Positions 51,065-60,159 are shown, counted from the first letter of the stretch. The stretch is 64,000 nucleotides of DNA from DASYXT01 sp035934555 (GCA_035934555.1 DASYXT010000085.1:7893-71892), one strand, 5' to 3'. Program-made: numbers and translations. Notes: generated by a model from the sequence alone, not told the origin.

Positions 51065-52120
51065 TCAATGGTGCGGCAGCGGCAGCAGCACGTAAGCGGT
51101 CATTCCCAGCGCCAAACTGCGGTCGGCGTTATCGCAGCGCAAACGAATCTCGAAGGTTTTGATGTCGCGTTTGGTCCGGCTCACATCGCGCTGCGTCGCA
51201 TAATCGGCATCCACGGCGCGGTAAAACACCGTGCCCTCCTTCAACGCTCCTGATGGCAAACGGACCTGGAACTTATCCCCGAGATGAATCAAATCGATAT
51301 AAGTTTCCTCGACGTCCGCCCGCACCCAGAGCGCGTCCGGGTTAATCAGGGTCACAATCGCCTGTCCGGGATTGAGGACCTCACCCTGCAAGGCGGCGCG
51401 GATATCGACGATACCGCTGATAGGGGCGCGCACCTCGGTGTAGCTCAGGCGCACCTCGGCCTTTTGCGTTTGGGCGTTGGCGGCGGCGTGTTGGCTGGCG
51501 GTAGCTTCCAGCGCGGCGCGCCGCACGGCGACCTGCTCGGCGGACGAGCGGGCCAAAGCCACGGCGGCCTCGGCGGCGTTGACCTGCAACCGCAACGACT
51601 CGACGCGCGCCCGGATCGCTTCATAAGTGGTCCGCGCCTGGTCATAGGCCTGGACAGGCTCGACCCCGCGGTGGTACAGGTCCTCCTCGCGCGTGAACGT
51701 TAGTCGGGCGTTTTCCAAGTCAGCCGCCGCCTGGGTCACCTGCGCCTGGGTGGCGGACAAAGTGGCTTCGGCCTGGCGGACTTGATTGGTGCTTTGCAGC
51801 TCCTGGTATTTCAGTTCGGCTTGGGCCTGGGCGACCTGGGCGGCGTTTTGCTTGGCGCTATCGGCGTAAAACGCCACGTCCGCCTTCCATTCCTGCGGTT
51901 GGAGCAGGGCCAGCAATTGATTGGTCTGGACGAAGTCGCCCTGATTGACCAGCAGTTTTTCAATCCGCCCCTGGATTTCCGGGCTCACGATGAAATCATC
52001 CCCGCTGACGATCCCGGTCAGCACCAACTGGCGGGCCTGCCGCGCGGTAATAAAATAGACCGCGACCGCAACTGCGACCACCGCGGCGAGTAACAGGAAT
52101 AGCCTGCGTCTGCCATGCAT
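51065..52120 (-). CDS. HlyD-family membrane fusion protein
   Basis: A 351-residue adaptor with one N-terminal helix (LFLLLAAVVAVAVAVYFI), the lipoyl half GIVSGDDFIVSPEIQGRIEKLLVNQGDFVQTNQLLALLQ, a long Ala/Gln coiled coil, and the second half RAPISGIVDIRAALQGEVLNPG. It heads an operon with an ABC ATPase and permease, matching YbhGFSR-like exporters. Confidence 0.93.
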   Translation of the reverse strand: MHGRRRLFLLLAAVVAVAVAVYFITARQARQLVLTGIVSGDDFIVSPEIQGRIEKLLVNQGDFVQTNQLLALLQPQEWKADVAFYADSAKQNAAQVAQAQAELKYQELQSTNQVRQAEATLSATQAQVTQAAADLENARLTFTREEDLYHRGVEPVQAYDQARTTYEAIRARVESLRLQVNAAEAAVALARSSAEQVAVRRAALEATASQHAAANAQTQKAEVRLSYTEVRAPISGIVDIRAALQGEVLNPGQAIVTLINPDALWVRADVEETYIDLIHLGDKFQVRLPSGALKEGTVFYRAVDADYATQRDVSRTKRDIKTFEIRLRCDNADRSLALGMTAYVLLPLPHH

Positions 52121-52248
52121 ATCGGGCGGTCATGGTTACGGAAACGGGGGAAATGAACAGAAAAAATGAGCGGCGCCCCAGCGTTCATGCTGAACGCCCC
52201 CGGGCGCGGAGCGGCTGATGTGCGACGTTATTGCCGGGATCGAGCGCC

Positions 52249-52446
52249 ATGAAAAAGTCACACCTTATGCTGTTGATTTCAGGCGCGTTTCTCATCAGCG
52301 TGGCTCAGTTTTTTATGAGCAACCCGGCGAACATCCTGGTTAACATTTTGATGGTCGTCGTGCCCTGGGCAATTCTGCTTCGCCTTCGCGGGGGCTTATC
52401 GCGGCAAGCAATATTGAGGGGAATAGTGCCTTACATCGAAGAGTGA
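52249..52446 (+). CDS. Small two-helix membrane protein
   Basis: About 65 residues from ATG 52249 (MKKSHLMLLISGAFLISVAQFFM). Two hydrophobic stretches (LMLLISGAFLISVAQFFM and ANILVNILMVVVPWAILL) suggest a hairpin in the inner membrane, followed by a short basic tail. It lies between the HlyD gene and the BlaI regulator. No family is recognised. Confidence 0.5.
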   Translation: MKKSHLMLLISGAFLISVAQFFMSNPANILVNILMVVVPWAILLRLRGGLSRQAILRGIVPYIEE

Positions 52447-52482
52447 GATGTGGGCTCCTGGTTGAGGCAAGAAATTTTTCTA

Positions 52483-52525
52483 TTGACGACTACGGATTAA
52501 GGCTGTAATCCTTTTAAAGATTACA
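52483..52525 (+). promoter_or_regulatory. Promoter overlapped by a BlaI-type operator
   Basis: A -35-like TTGACG (52483-52488) and -10-like TGTAAT (52504-52509) lie 15 bp apart. The -10 overlaps a perfect inverted repeat TGTAATC (52504-52510) - CTTTTAAA - GATTACA (52519-52525). BlaI/MecI repressors bind TACA/TGTA-type dyads in their own promoters, so autorepression of the blaI-M56 pair is likely. The dyad ends 22 bp before the blaI start. Confidence 0.6.
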
Positions 52526-52546
52526 AACGTAAGCCCTGTTAAGACA

Positions 52547-52921
52547 ATGAAACGCATGCCGCGCATCTCCGAGACCGAGTGGGAGCTGATGAAAGTGGTT
52601 TGGGCCCAGGGCCCATGTTCGGCGGGGCAAATCATCGAGGCCTTGACGCTGCGGGACTCTAGTTGGCATCCGAAGACCGCCAAGGCGTTTCTGAACCGGT
52701 TGGTGCGGAAGGGGGCATTGGGTTTCACCAAAGAGGGCCGGGCATATCTCTACAGGGCGTTGGTGCAGGAAAGGGACTGTGTTGCGGCCGCCAGCGACTC
52801 GTTTCTGGATCGGGTGTTTGGCGGTTCGCTTAAGCCCATGCTGGCGCATTTTGTCGAGCGCAAACGGCTTTCGGCGGAGGAGATTCGCGAGTTGCGCCGC
52901 CTGCTTAAGGAGCAGGAATAG
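52547..52921 (+). CDS. BlaI/MecI-family transcriptional repressor
   Basis: A 124-residue winged-helix repressor. The N-terminal domain has ISETEWELMKVVWAQGPCSAGQIIEAL and WHPKTAKAFLNRLVRKGALGFTKEGRAYLYRAL, the family DNA-binding region. The C-terminal part (DSFLDRVFGGSLKPMLAHFVERKRLSAEEIRELRRLLKEQ in pieces) mediates dimerisation. The BlaR1/M56 gene follows 21 bp later and probably inactivates it by proteolysis. Confidence 0.92.
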   Translation: MKRMPRISETEWELMKVVWAQGPCSAGQIIEALTLRDSSWHPKTAKAFLNRLVRKGALGFTKEGRAYLYRALVQERDCVAAASDSFLDRVFGGSLKPMLAHFVERKRLSAEEIRELRRLLKEQE

Positions 52922-52942
52922 GAACGCATCAGCGGAGCGCTT

Positions 52943-54691
52943 ATGGACCAAGTTCTCGCCTATGGCTGGGCCGCCGCAGTGATCAAGGCGTCAGCGCAGG
53001 GGGCAGTGCTCATCGTGTTGGTGCTGATCGCTCAGCGGGTTTTTGGCCGATGGCTGAATGCCCGCTGGCGTTACAGTCTGTGGCTGCTGGTGCTTTTGCG
53101 GCTGGCGCTGCCCTGGACGGTTTCTTCGCCGGTGAGCGTGTTTAATCTGATGCGCCTTGGCCGGTCTTCTTTGGCGCAAATGGCAAGGGCCGGCACTGCA
53201 GGCACCGCTGCGCGGTTGATGGAACCCGCGTTGACGGGGCGCCCTGCCGAGCGAGGGGATGGCAGCGAGCTTTTCAGCGCGCGGGAGGTCCGGGCCGCTC
53301 GTACAGGACTGGGCTGGCTACTCGCATTATGGGCCGCGGGGGTTATGGTCCTGACGGGTTTATTATTGGCGACCCACATCCGGTTTTGGGGCTTGGTGGC
53401 GCGGCAGCGGCCGTTGATTGATGCGAGGCTGTTGAATCTGCTGGAAGACTGCAAACAGTCCATGGGCGTGCGGACACCGGTGACGCTGGTCGAAACCGCG
53501 GCGGTCGGCAGTCCGGCCTTGTTCGGTTTCGTGCGGCCGCGGCTGCTGTTGCCGGCGGGGCTGACGCGGAGTTTTTCCCTCGAGGAATTGCGGCACGTGT
53601 TCCTGCACGAGGTGAGCCACCTCAAGCGGCACGACATCCTGGCCGGGTGGGTGGTGACCGCGCTCCAAATTGTGCATTGGTTCAACCCGCTGGTCTGGCT
53701 GGCGTTTGGGCGGATGCGCCTGGACCGCGAGCTGGCATGCGATGCGATGGCGCTGGCTTATTTGCGGGGCGAGGCGCGGGAGAGCTATGGGAGTACCATT
53801 ATCAAGTTGCTGGAGAGCTTTGGACGCTCGGCTTGGGGGCCGAGCCTTGCAGGTACTGTGCAAAGTAGAAACCAAATACGAGAAAGAATCAACATGATTG
53901 CTAGATTCCAACGGAGCCGGTCCTGGCCGGTCCTGGCCCTGGGGCTATTCATTGCCCTGGGCGCGGCTGCGCTGACGGATGCCGAACCCGCCGATTCGCC
54001 CTTGAGCAAGGAGCTGCGCGGCACCTGGGTGATGGTGGGCGAACCAGGGCACATCGGAGCGATCCCGGCCGAAGGTGGCCGGATCAAGTCGTTGACCGAT
54101 TCGCATTGGTCGGTCACGCAAGCCGACCCGAGGACCGGGGTGGTGTTGTTCCATCATGGCGGGACTTACACGGTCAAAGGCAACGAGTATGATGAGCACG
54201 TCGAGTATGCCGACGAAAACACGAAGGAGCTCATCGGGCACACATTCAGGTTCAAGGCTAGGGTTGAGGGGGATACTTTGACCCTGTTAGGAATGGGCAA
54301 CCCGTGGAAAGAAGTTTGGAAGCGGGCGCCGTCCTCAGCGCCGCAAAAGGCCGATGCGGCCGCGCTGCAGGGGAAGTGGACCGGGGAGGTTTCCGGCGAA
54401 GAGGGGCCGGGCGCGGCCACTCTGGTCGTCCAAGGCACATCTCTGGAATTCCGCGCACCCGACACCAATGAGTGGTACAAGGCCACTTTCTTGCTCTTTG
54501 ACACGGCGCCCAAACAGCTCGTGGCGACGGTCACAGCGAGCTCAGTGGCCGATTTTGTCGGGCAGACTGCTTATGCAATTTACCAATTGAAAGAGGGGAA
54601 ACTCACACTGACGGGCTACGCTCCCGGCGTGCCGGCGGCGCCGGCGAGCTTCGATGCCCCGGGTGCGCGGAAGTTTGTTTTTAAGAAGTAG
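52943..54691 (+). CDS. M56 (BlaR1-like) membrane metallopeptidase fused to two TIGR03067-type domains
   Basis: A 582-residue membrane sensor-protease. Helices occur at the N terminus (AVLIVLVLIAQRVFG, YSLWLLVLLRLALPWTV) and in the middle. The zinc-binding site is HEVSHLKRHD (HExxH), with FNPLVWLAF and the downstream Glu in RELACDAMAL. After a last helix (WPVLALGLFIALGAAAL) two copies of a TIGR03067-like beta domain follow (LRGTWVMVGEPG ... and LQGKWTGEVSGEEG ...) instead of a penicillin-binding domain. That makes an unusual extracytoplasmic sensor. It is in one operon with blaI. Confidence 0.85.
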   Translation: MDQVLAYGWAAAVIKASAQGAVLIVLVLIAQRVFGRWLNARWRYSLWLLVLLRLALPWTVSSPVSVFNLMRLGRSSLAQMARAGTAGTAARLMEPALTGRPAERGDGSELFSAREVRAARTGLGWLLALWAAGVMVLTGLLLATHIRFWGLVARQRPLIDARLLNLLEDCKQSMGVRTPVTLVETAAVGSPALFGFVRPRLLLPAGLTRSFSLEELRHVFLHEVSHLKRHDILAGWVVTALQIVHWFNPLVWLAFGRMRLDRELACDAMALAYLRGEARESYGSTIIKLLESFGRSAWGPSLAGTVQSRNQIRERINMIARFQRSRSWPVLALGLFIALGAAALTDAEPADSPLSKELRGTWVMVGEPGHIGAIPAEGGRIKSLTDSHWSVTQADPRTGVVLFHHGGTYTVKGNEYDEHVEYADENTKELIGHTFRFKARVEGDTLTLLGMGNPWKEVWKRAPSSAPQKADAAALQGKWTGEVSGEEGPGAATLVVQGTSLEFRAPDTNEWYKATFLLFDTAPKQLVATVTASSVADFVGQTAYAIYQLKEGKLTLTGYAPGVPAAPASFDAPGARKFVFKK

Positions 54692-54693
54692 GC

Positions 54694-54830
54694 GTCACTT
54701 TCAGCGTTGGCGCTGAGGGCTCCCCTCCACTGACCTACCTGTGGAACAAGGACGGATTAACCATTCCCGGGGGCAACCAATGCGAGATTGCCACCACACT
54801 CATTAATCCTGATTCGGTGCGTTACCACCA
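54694..54830 (+). pseudogene. Remnant of an Ig-like domain gene
   Basis: Right after the M56 stop, one frame reads VTFSVGAEGSPPLTYLWNKD and GLTIPGGNQ, then loses resemblance. This matches the strand pattern of Ig-like repeats (VxFSVxAxGxxPLTYxWxKNG) common in large secreted proteins of this group. No start or longer gene is present, so it is a decayed fragment. Confidence 0.55.
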
Positions 54831-55117
54831 AAATGAGCACAATCAGCTTTCCTATTACAAAAGATTCCGATCAATCAGAAACATACGCGACCTGATGTCG
54901 ATCCCATGCCGCAAGGCTTGGGGTAAATCGTCAAAACAAAATGTGGTATCCATAATTCAAAGAGTATTGCAACCGTTTAAGATTCCGCCGCCGCCGTGCC
55001 GCTCGCCCCATCGGCCCTCGCCGCGCAGGCGTGTTTCGGCTTCGCGATTACGTCATCCGCAGGTTCCAATCTTGACAGGCCGGCTCGAACGCTCTTTTTT
55101 GTGGTTGGTCTCACACT
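54831..55117. other. Upstream region of the ECF sigma gene
   Basis: A-T-richer than the flanks. It should hold the promoter of the sigma/kinase pair. No ORF, hairpin or RNA gene was recognised. Confidence 0.35.
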
Positions 55118-55696
55118 GTGAACGATACCGCCCGAGTGCTTGAGGCGATAGACCGCGGCGACGCCAAGGCCGCCGAGGATCTGCTCCCGCTGGTCTATAA
55201 TGAGTTGCGGTGTCTGGCCGCGCACCGATTGGCGGGCGAAAACCACGAACACACCCTCCAGCCAACCGCTCTAGTACATGAAGCGTGGCTGAAGGTTTCG
55301 GGCATCGATGGGCGTGTGTGGAATGGGCGACAGCACTTTTTCGCTGCGGCCGCCGAGGCGATGCGGCGCATCCTGGTGGATCGGGCTCGTCGCCGTCAGA
55401 CGGCCAAACGCGGAGCCGGCCAGCCGTGTCAGGACGCGGACGATGCAGACATCTGCGCTCCGGCTCCCGACGAGCAGTTGCTGGCGGTGAGCGAAGCGCT
55501 GGCGCACTTCGCGGCGGTGGACCCACGCAAAGCCGAGCTGGTTAAGCTGCGTTACTTCGTTGGCCTGACGTTCGACGAGGCCGCCGAGGTGCTAGGCATC
55601 GCCGTGCCGACTGCCAAGGGCTGGTGGGCTTACGCGCGCGCCTGGCTCCGAGTGGAGATAGAAGGGCAACCGCACCGCGGCAATGGCGGCCAATGA
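55118..55696 (+). CDS. ECF-like RNA polymerase sigma factor
   Basis: A 192-residue sigma factor starting at GTG 55118 (MNDTARVLEAIDRGDAKAAEDLLPLVYNELR, in pieces). It matches the TIGR02999-like group: region 2 (LVYNELRCLAAHRLAGE, TLQPTALVHEAWLK, FFAAAAEAMRRILVDRARRR) and region 4 (LVKLRYFVGLTFDEAAEVLGIAVPTAKGWWAYARAWLR). This group is often encoded beside Ser/Thr kinases with TPRs, as here (gap 77 bp). Control by phosphorylation rather than an anti-sigma factor is plausible (inference). Confidence 0.92.
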   Translation: MNDTARVLEAIDRGDAKAAEDLLPLVYNELRCLAAHRLAGENHEHTLQPTALVHEAWLKVSGIDGRVWNGRQHFFAAAAEAMRRILVDRARRRQTAKRGAGQPCQDADDADICAPAPDEQLLAVSEALAHFAAVDPRKAELVKLRYFVGLTFDEAAEVLGIAVPTAKGWWAYARAWLRVEIEGQPHRGNGGQ

Positions 55697-55773
55697 CGAA
55701 ATCGAAAATACCAGCATACTTTTTGTCCGCGAACCGCGCTTTATATAGGTAGTTGAACGAAAGAGATGCCGCA

Positions 55774-58700
55774 ATGAAGCCGGATCCGCAGCATGAGGCC
55801 TCCCTGTTCGAGGCTGCCGCCAAATTAACCGGCGAGGCACGCGCCGCCTTCCTGAATGGCGCCTGCCATGGCAATCCCGCGTTGCGCCAGCGTTTGGAGG
55901 CGTTGCTCGCGGCGCACGATAAGCAGGACGCATTTCTCGAACCCGCAGTGCTCCCCCGGGGCGCCCAGGCCCTCACAACCCTCAAGCTCGGCCCGGCCGA
56001 TGACAAGGACGAAGCTGTCGGACACATGATTGGGCGGTATAAGCTCCTGCAAAGAATCGGCGAGGGAGGCTGCGGCGTGGTGTATATGGCCGAGCAGCAG
56101 GAGCCGGTCAGGCGCCGGGTCGCCCTCAAGGTGATTAAACTGGGCATGGACACCAAGAGTGTGATGGCCCGTTTCGAGGCGGAGCGGCAGGCGCTGGCCA
56201 TGATGGACCATCCCAACATCGCCATGGTCCTGGACGCGGGCGCGACGAACGCAGGCCGGCCGTATTTCGTGATGGAATTGGTGCGAGGGATCAAGATCAC
56301 CGATTATTGCGACCAGAACAACCTGCCTACGCGCGAACGGCTCGAGCTTTTCATCCAGATTTGCCGCGCGATTCAGCACGCGCACCAGAAGGGCATCATT
56401 CATCGGGACATCAAGCCGTCGAACATCCTGGTGACACTGCATGATGGCGTGGCGGTGCCCAAAGTGATTGACTTCGGCATTGCCAAAGCCACGCACGGCA
56501 AATTGACCGATCAAACCCTTTTCACCGCCTTCGAGCAATTCATCGGCACGCCCGCTTACATGAGCCCGGAGCAGGCTGAGATGAGCGCGCTGGATATCGA
56601 CACCCGCAGCGACATCTACAGCCTGGGGGTGCTGCTCTACGAATTGTTGACGGGCAAGACACCTTTCGATGCCCAGGAACTCATCAACAGCGGTTTGGAG
56701 GCCATCCGCAAGACCATCCGCGAAGTGGAACCGCCGCGTCCGAGCACGCGGCTGAGCACCCTTCAAGGGGAAGCCCTCACTGCGACTGCCAAACAGCACG
56801 GCACCGAAGGCCTGACGCTGCTCAGATTGATTCAGGGCGACCTGGACTGGATCGTGATGAAGTGCCTCGAGAAGGACCGCACCCGCCGCTATGATACCGC
56901 GAACGGGCTGGCGATGGACCTCAAACGGCATCTGGAAAACGAACCGGTTGTCGCGCGGCCACCGAGTACGGCCTACCGTTTTCAGAAAGCATGGCGGCGT
57001 CACAAAACGGCCTTCGCCTCCGGCGCATTGATTGCCCTGATGCTCGTGGCTGGCACCGTCATTTGCGCCTGGCAAGCCGTCCGCGCCACGCGGGCGGAAA
57101 CCTCGGCCAGGCAGCGCCTGGCCGAATCGGAAGCGATTTCCAAATTCCTCACCGAAGTGTTCCAAAGCCCGGACCCGGGCCGAAACGGGCGCACCATCAC
57201 CGTCGCCGAAGCGCTGGGAGCGGCAGCCAGGAAGCTGGATAATGAACTTGCCAACCAGCCCGCCCGCCGGGCGAAACTTCAGGACACTCTCGGCGTGACC
57301 TACCGCCTGCTGGGACTCTACGGCGAAGCCATTCCCCTTCAGGAGAAGGTTCGCGATTACTATCTGAACACCTTCGGACCGGAACATCCCGACACGATCT
57401 CGGCGATGTTCAAATTGGCTCTTTCTTACAACGATGCGGGGCGCTCGAATGAAGCGCTTAAAATGTTCGAACAAGCTTTGGCCTATTGTCGCAAAGTGTA
57501 TGGTCCGGATTATCACGGCACGCGCGAGGCGATGCATGCGCTGGCATATTGCTACTTCAACGTTGGTCGCCGGGACGAGGCGATCCACTTGCAGGAACAG
57601 GTGCTGGCGCTTTATCGCAAGATTGCCGGCCCGCAGGACCCCGACACGCTGGCGGCCATGCACAACCTGGCCATTTTTTATGACGCCGCCGGCCGCAGGG
57701 ACGAAGCGCTCAAATTGCGCGAGCAGGTATTGCCGCTTCGACGCAAGGTCAACGGCCCCGAACATCCCGACACGCTCAGGGCAATGCAGAACCTGGCGAT
57801 CTCATACGAGGAGGCGGGTCGGCGCGAGGAGGCCCTCGCCTTGGACGAGCAGGTGCTGACCCTGAGCCGCAACGTATTCGGCCCGGAACACCCGGCTACG
57901 TTAGGGGCGATGGTCAACCTGGCGAAATCATACCGCCTGGCCGGCCGCCGCAGCGAGGCTCTTAATCTGAACGAGCAAGCGCTGGCACTCTATCGCAAGG
58001 TGCTCGGCCCGGAACACCCTGATACTCTCACCGCAATGAGCGCGCTGGCCTTTGCCTACGAGGACGCCGGCCGGCGGGTAGAGGCGCTCAAACTGCGTGG
58101 AGACATATTGGCAATGGACCGCAAGGTGCTCGGCCCCGAACATCCCGACACAATTGACGCAATGCAGAATCTGGCAAATTCTCTTGCCGAGACTGGCCGC
58201 AGTGGGGAAGCCATCACGCTCCTGGCGCAATTCTGTGAACTGGCTCCCAGGAACACCGACGCCTCTCTCACGCTGGCCACCTGGCAAACCTGGTTCGGGC
58301 AGGATTCCGCTTACGAAGCCACACGGCGCCGCCTCGTCCAAGCGGCGGAAGGGACGGACCAGGCCGGAACGGCGGAGCGTGCTGCCAAGGCCGCCTGCCT
58401 GCGCCCGTGCAAAGACGCGGCGTTATTGACGAATGCTCTCTCTCTGGCACAACACGCCGTAGAATTGGGCAAAGGCACCACGTTGCTGCCATGGTATCAA
58501 CTTACCCTCGGACTGGCCGAGTATCGCAATGGCCAGTATTCAAATGCTGAACAAAGCATCACGATAGCCGAGCAAACAGCCGGTGACGACGAGGTTCAGG
58601 GAATCGCGCACATGTTCCACGCCATGACTGTGTACCGGCAAAATCGGCCGGCGGAGGCCCGGAAGATCCTTATGCAGGCTGAGGCCCAGATGCCGTCCTT

Positions 58701-58842
58701 GCCCAGGGACCAAAGCAAACCGGTTGTCGAAGGAAGAGACTTTGATCACGACGTTTTAATCTGGTGGATGTCCTATAAAGAAGCCAAAGCGCTCCTCGAG
58801 GGTCCAGCGGCGACCCCGGCGGCTCCCGCGGCAGGCAAGTGA
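55774..58842 (+). CDS. Membrane Ser/Thr protein kinase with C-terminal TPR array
   Basis: 1022 residues from ATG 55774 (TTG 55753 would add seven). The kinase domain spans about residues 88-355: GEGGCGVVYMA (P loop), VALKVIK (Lys), HRDIKPSNIL, DFGIAKA, MSPEQAE and LGVLLYELLTGKTPF. One membrane helix near 420 (GALIALMLVAGTVICAWQAV) leads to at least eight kinesin-light-chain-type TPRs of 42 residues (GPEHPDTLRAMQNLAISYEEAGR type). The topology puts the TPRs on the far side of the membrane, where they may sense a partner. It is paired with the ECF sigma gene. Confidence 0.93.
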   Translation: MKPDPQHEASLFEAAAKLTGEARAAFLNGACHGNPALRQRLEALLAAHDKQDAFLEPAVLPRGAQALTTLKLGPADDKDEAVGHMIGRYKLLQRIGEGGCGVVYMAEQQEPVRRRVALKVIKLGMDTKSVMARFEAERQALAMMDHPNIAMVLDAGATNAGRPYFVMELVRGIKITDYCDQNNLPTRERLELFIQICRAIQHAHQKGIIHRDIKPSNILVTLHDGVAVPKVIDFGIAKATHGKLTDQTLFTAFEQFIGTPAYMSPEQAEMSALDIDTRSDIYSLGVLLYELLTGKTPFDAQELINSGLEAIRKTIREVEPPRPSTRLSTLQGEALTATAKQHGTEGLTLLRLIQGDLDWIVMKCLEKDRTRRYDTANGLAMDLKRHLENEPVVARPPSTAYRFQKAWRRHKTAFASGALIALMLVAGTVICAWQAVRATRAETSARQRLAESEAISKFLTEVFQSPDPGRNGRTITVAEALGAAARKLDNELANQPARRAKLQDTLGVTYRLLGLYGEAIPLQEKVRDYYLNTFGPEHPDTISAMFKLALSYNDAGRSNEALKMFEQALAYCRKVYGPDYHGTREAMHALAYCYFNVGRRDEAIHLQEQVLALYRKIAGPQDPDTLAAMHNLAIFYDAAGRRDEALKLREQVLPLRRKVNGPEHPDTLRAMQNLAISYEEAGRREEALALDEQVLTLSRNVFGPEHPATLGAMVNLAKSYRLAGRRSEALNLNEQALALYRKVLGPEHPDTLTAMSALAFAYEDAGRRVEALKLRGDILAMDRKVLGPEHPDTIDAMQNLANSLAETGRSGEAITLLAQFCELAPRNTDASLTLATWQTWFGQDSAYEATRRRLVQAAEGTDQAGTAERAAKAACLRPCKDAALLTNALSLAQHAVELGKGTTLLPWYQLTLGLAEYRNGQYSNAEQSITIAEQTAGDDEVQGIAHMFHAMTVYRQNRPAEARKILMQAEAQMPSLPRDQSKPVVEGRDFDHDVLIWWMSYKEAKALLEGPAATPAAPAAGK

Positions 58843-58869
58843 AGACGCCTTCGAATCCCAGGCCAAAAA

Positions 58870-58962
58870 GCTTCAACGGGGCCGCGCTCACGTGAGCGCG
58901 GAAATGTCCTAAGTTTGGCCTGATGGTCTGTCATTACAGTGCTTCAACGGGGCCGCGCTCAC
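58870..58962 (+). CRISPR. CRISPR remnant: one full repeat, one spacer, one half repeat
   Basis: A full 36-nt repeat (58870-58905, starting GCTTCAACGG and ending GCGCGGAAAT) is followed by a 35-nt spacer (58906-58940). A truncated repeat (58941-58962) then stops exactly at the centre of the repeat palindrome (CTCAC). The repeat is identical to the array at 63804-64000. It starts 27 bp after the kinase stop. No cas gene is near. Confidence 0.85.
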
Positions 58963-59084
58963 AAAAAACTCAAAACACAAAGCACGGCGCATCCAGCCTC
59001 GTATAGGGCAGGCCCATCGATGTAATTACCCGGTCTCCGCGCCTCTCAGCCGGGCCAAGCGGCGAGCGCGGAACCTGAAATGAT

Positions 59085-59318
59085 TCATTCGCGTTCGGTG
59101 CAGATGGGGTCTGAGCGGTTGGGTGTCGTGCCGAAAATGGATTTGGTTGAAGTGCGGGCCACCCGGGCCAATTCTGACGCGCGAAATGGCGCGCTGCGGT
59201 GGCAATGCCGCAGGAAGTCTATGGTTTCCTCGAGCGAGAGGACCTGCTGGCGCTTTGTCTCCCAGTTGCTTGCGCACGCCGCTTGAGCCTCTCGACTAAG
59301 TGAAGCTACTTCAGGCAA
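59085..59318 (-). pseudogene. Possible fragment of a small conserved protein
   Basis: The frame MPEVASLSREAQAACASNWE continues ETKRQQVLSLEETIDFLRHC and HRSAPF, which looks like a real small protein start with a helical core. The rest (RASELARVARTSTKSIF ...) does not fit, suggesting a truncation or frameshift. Supported only by recall of similar small verrucomicrobial proteins, so tentative. Confidence 0.35.
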
Positions 59319-59339
59319 CGGAGCAAGCGCCGTGGCAAA

Positions 59340-59524
59340 AACCCCGTAGGGGTGCCCTGTTTATAGTAAGGGCCGCTCTCCTCTGCCTTGTTGTTTTTTG
59401 TTTTTCGGTGGCGCGGATCTCGCCTGTGAACCCACCCTGCGCCTTGCGTCCGCGCCACCGAAAAACAAAAAACAATTGGGGGAGTGTGCCAACGGTCTAT
59501 AAACAGGGCACCCCCTACGGGGTT
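59340..59524. repeat. Nested double inverted-repeat element
   Basis: Outer arms (59340-59366 and 59497-59524) pair nearly perfectly: AACCCCGTAGGGGTGCCCTG faces its complement with one extra C. Inner arms (59391-59417 and 59449-59475) are perfect 27-bp inverted repeats containing TTTTTCGGTGGCGCGGA. The two nested stems span 185 bp around a 31-bp central loop. No ORF is inside. It is probably a MITE-like or composite mobile element. Confidence 0.85.
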
Positions 59525-59821
59525 CCAGCAGGCCAGGCTGCCAGCACTACTTATGCGGGCTCGGAGAAGATGTGGGTAATGACAAGCGCTTCAGCGGGGT
59601 GGGAGAGGTCGCAAGGGCACAGCAAACCGTTTCAACGGTTTCGCATCTCTCCGCGTTTCTGCAGCCGTTCTTGAATCCGCCCTGGCTCATAAGCGCTGCG
59701 ACCCGGGCCGGCCTTCTCCTGGCATCCCTGTCCGGCTCGTCCGCCCGCCGCACCTGGAGGAGCACCCGCCGGCAATCGCAGGTGGGCTCTGCGAGGACGT
59801 TGGCATGAAGGGTAAAGACGC
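59525..59821. other. Intergenic region downstream of the AbiE-like remnant
   Basis: Open frames on both strands look non-coding (Arg/Pro-rich). A short near-palindrome AAACCGTT-TC-AACGGTTT lies at about 59624-59641. No gene or RNA recognised. Confidence 0.35.
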
Positions 59822-60159
59822 TCATGGATTAGGATTTGCGGCCGGAGGACGAGATTGGCTCTTTCGAGCTTGCGACCACCAGTCGATGAAGGTTTGAACC
59901 GCTTCTTCTTCGTATTTGGAGAATTGGGATAAATCGGCCCTTTCAAGCTGGTCAAAGGCTTGTTGCAACAAAGCCAGCGACCAGGATGAGAGCAGCTTTG
60001 TGCGCGGTGAGTATTATCCGGAGGTGTCGGAGCCAAGGCGGCACTCCGGCGACTGCCGATGGGCTTACACTTGGGTCGGTCGGGTTTGTAGGTTCTTCTT
60101 TCACGGCAGATTAGTTTGGTTGCACGCCTGGAGGACTTGACGTACGAATCCAACGACAT
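59822..60159 (-). pseudogene. Remnant of the second gene of an AbiE-like pair
   Basis: An ATG at 60159 shares its A with the TGA stop of the AbiEi-like gene, and starts MSLDSYVKSSR before losing coding character. In another frame, after a TAA at 60014-60016, a coherent C-terminal piece appears: LLSSWSLALLQQAFDQLERA, then DLSQFSKYEEEAVQTFIDWW, ending at 59822. The start overlap and order match abiE operons, so this is probably a nucleotidyltransferase-type toxin gene with a large internal deletion. The toxin identity is inferred from position only. Confidence 0.5.

Noticed and set aside
59060..59072. GCGAGCGCGGAA, similar to the missing right half of the truncated CRISPR repeat
   Set aside because: It lies ~100 bp away with mismatches and no adjoining spacer-repeat pattern; too short to claim.
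59632..60159. A 175-residue open frame downstream of the AbiEi-like gene
   Set aside because: Only its first ~11 residues look like a gene start; the rest is Arg/Pro/Cys-rich and out of frame with the coherent C-terminal piece.
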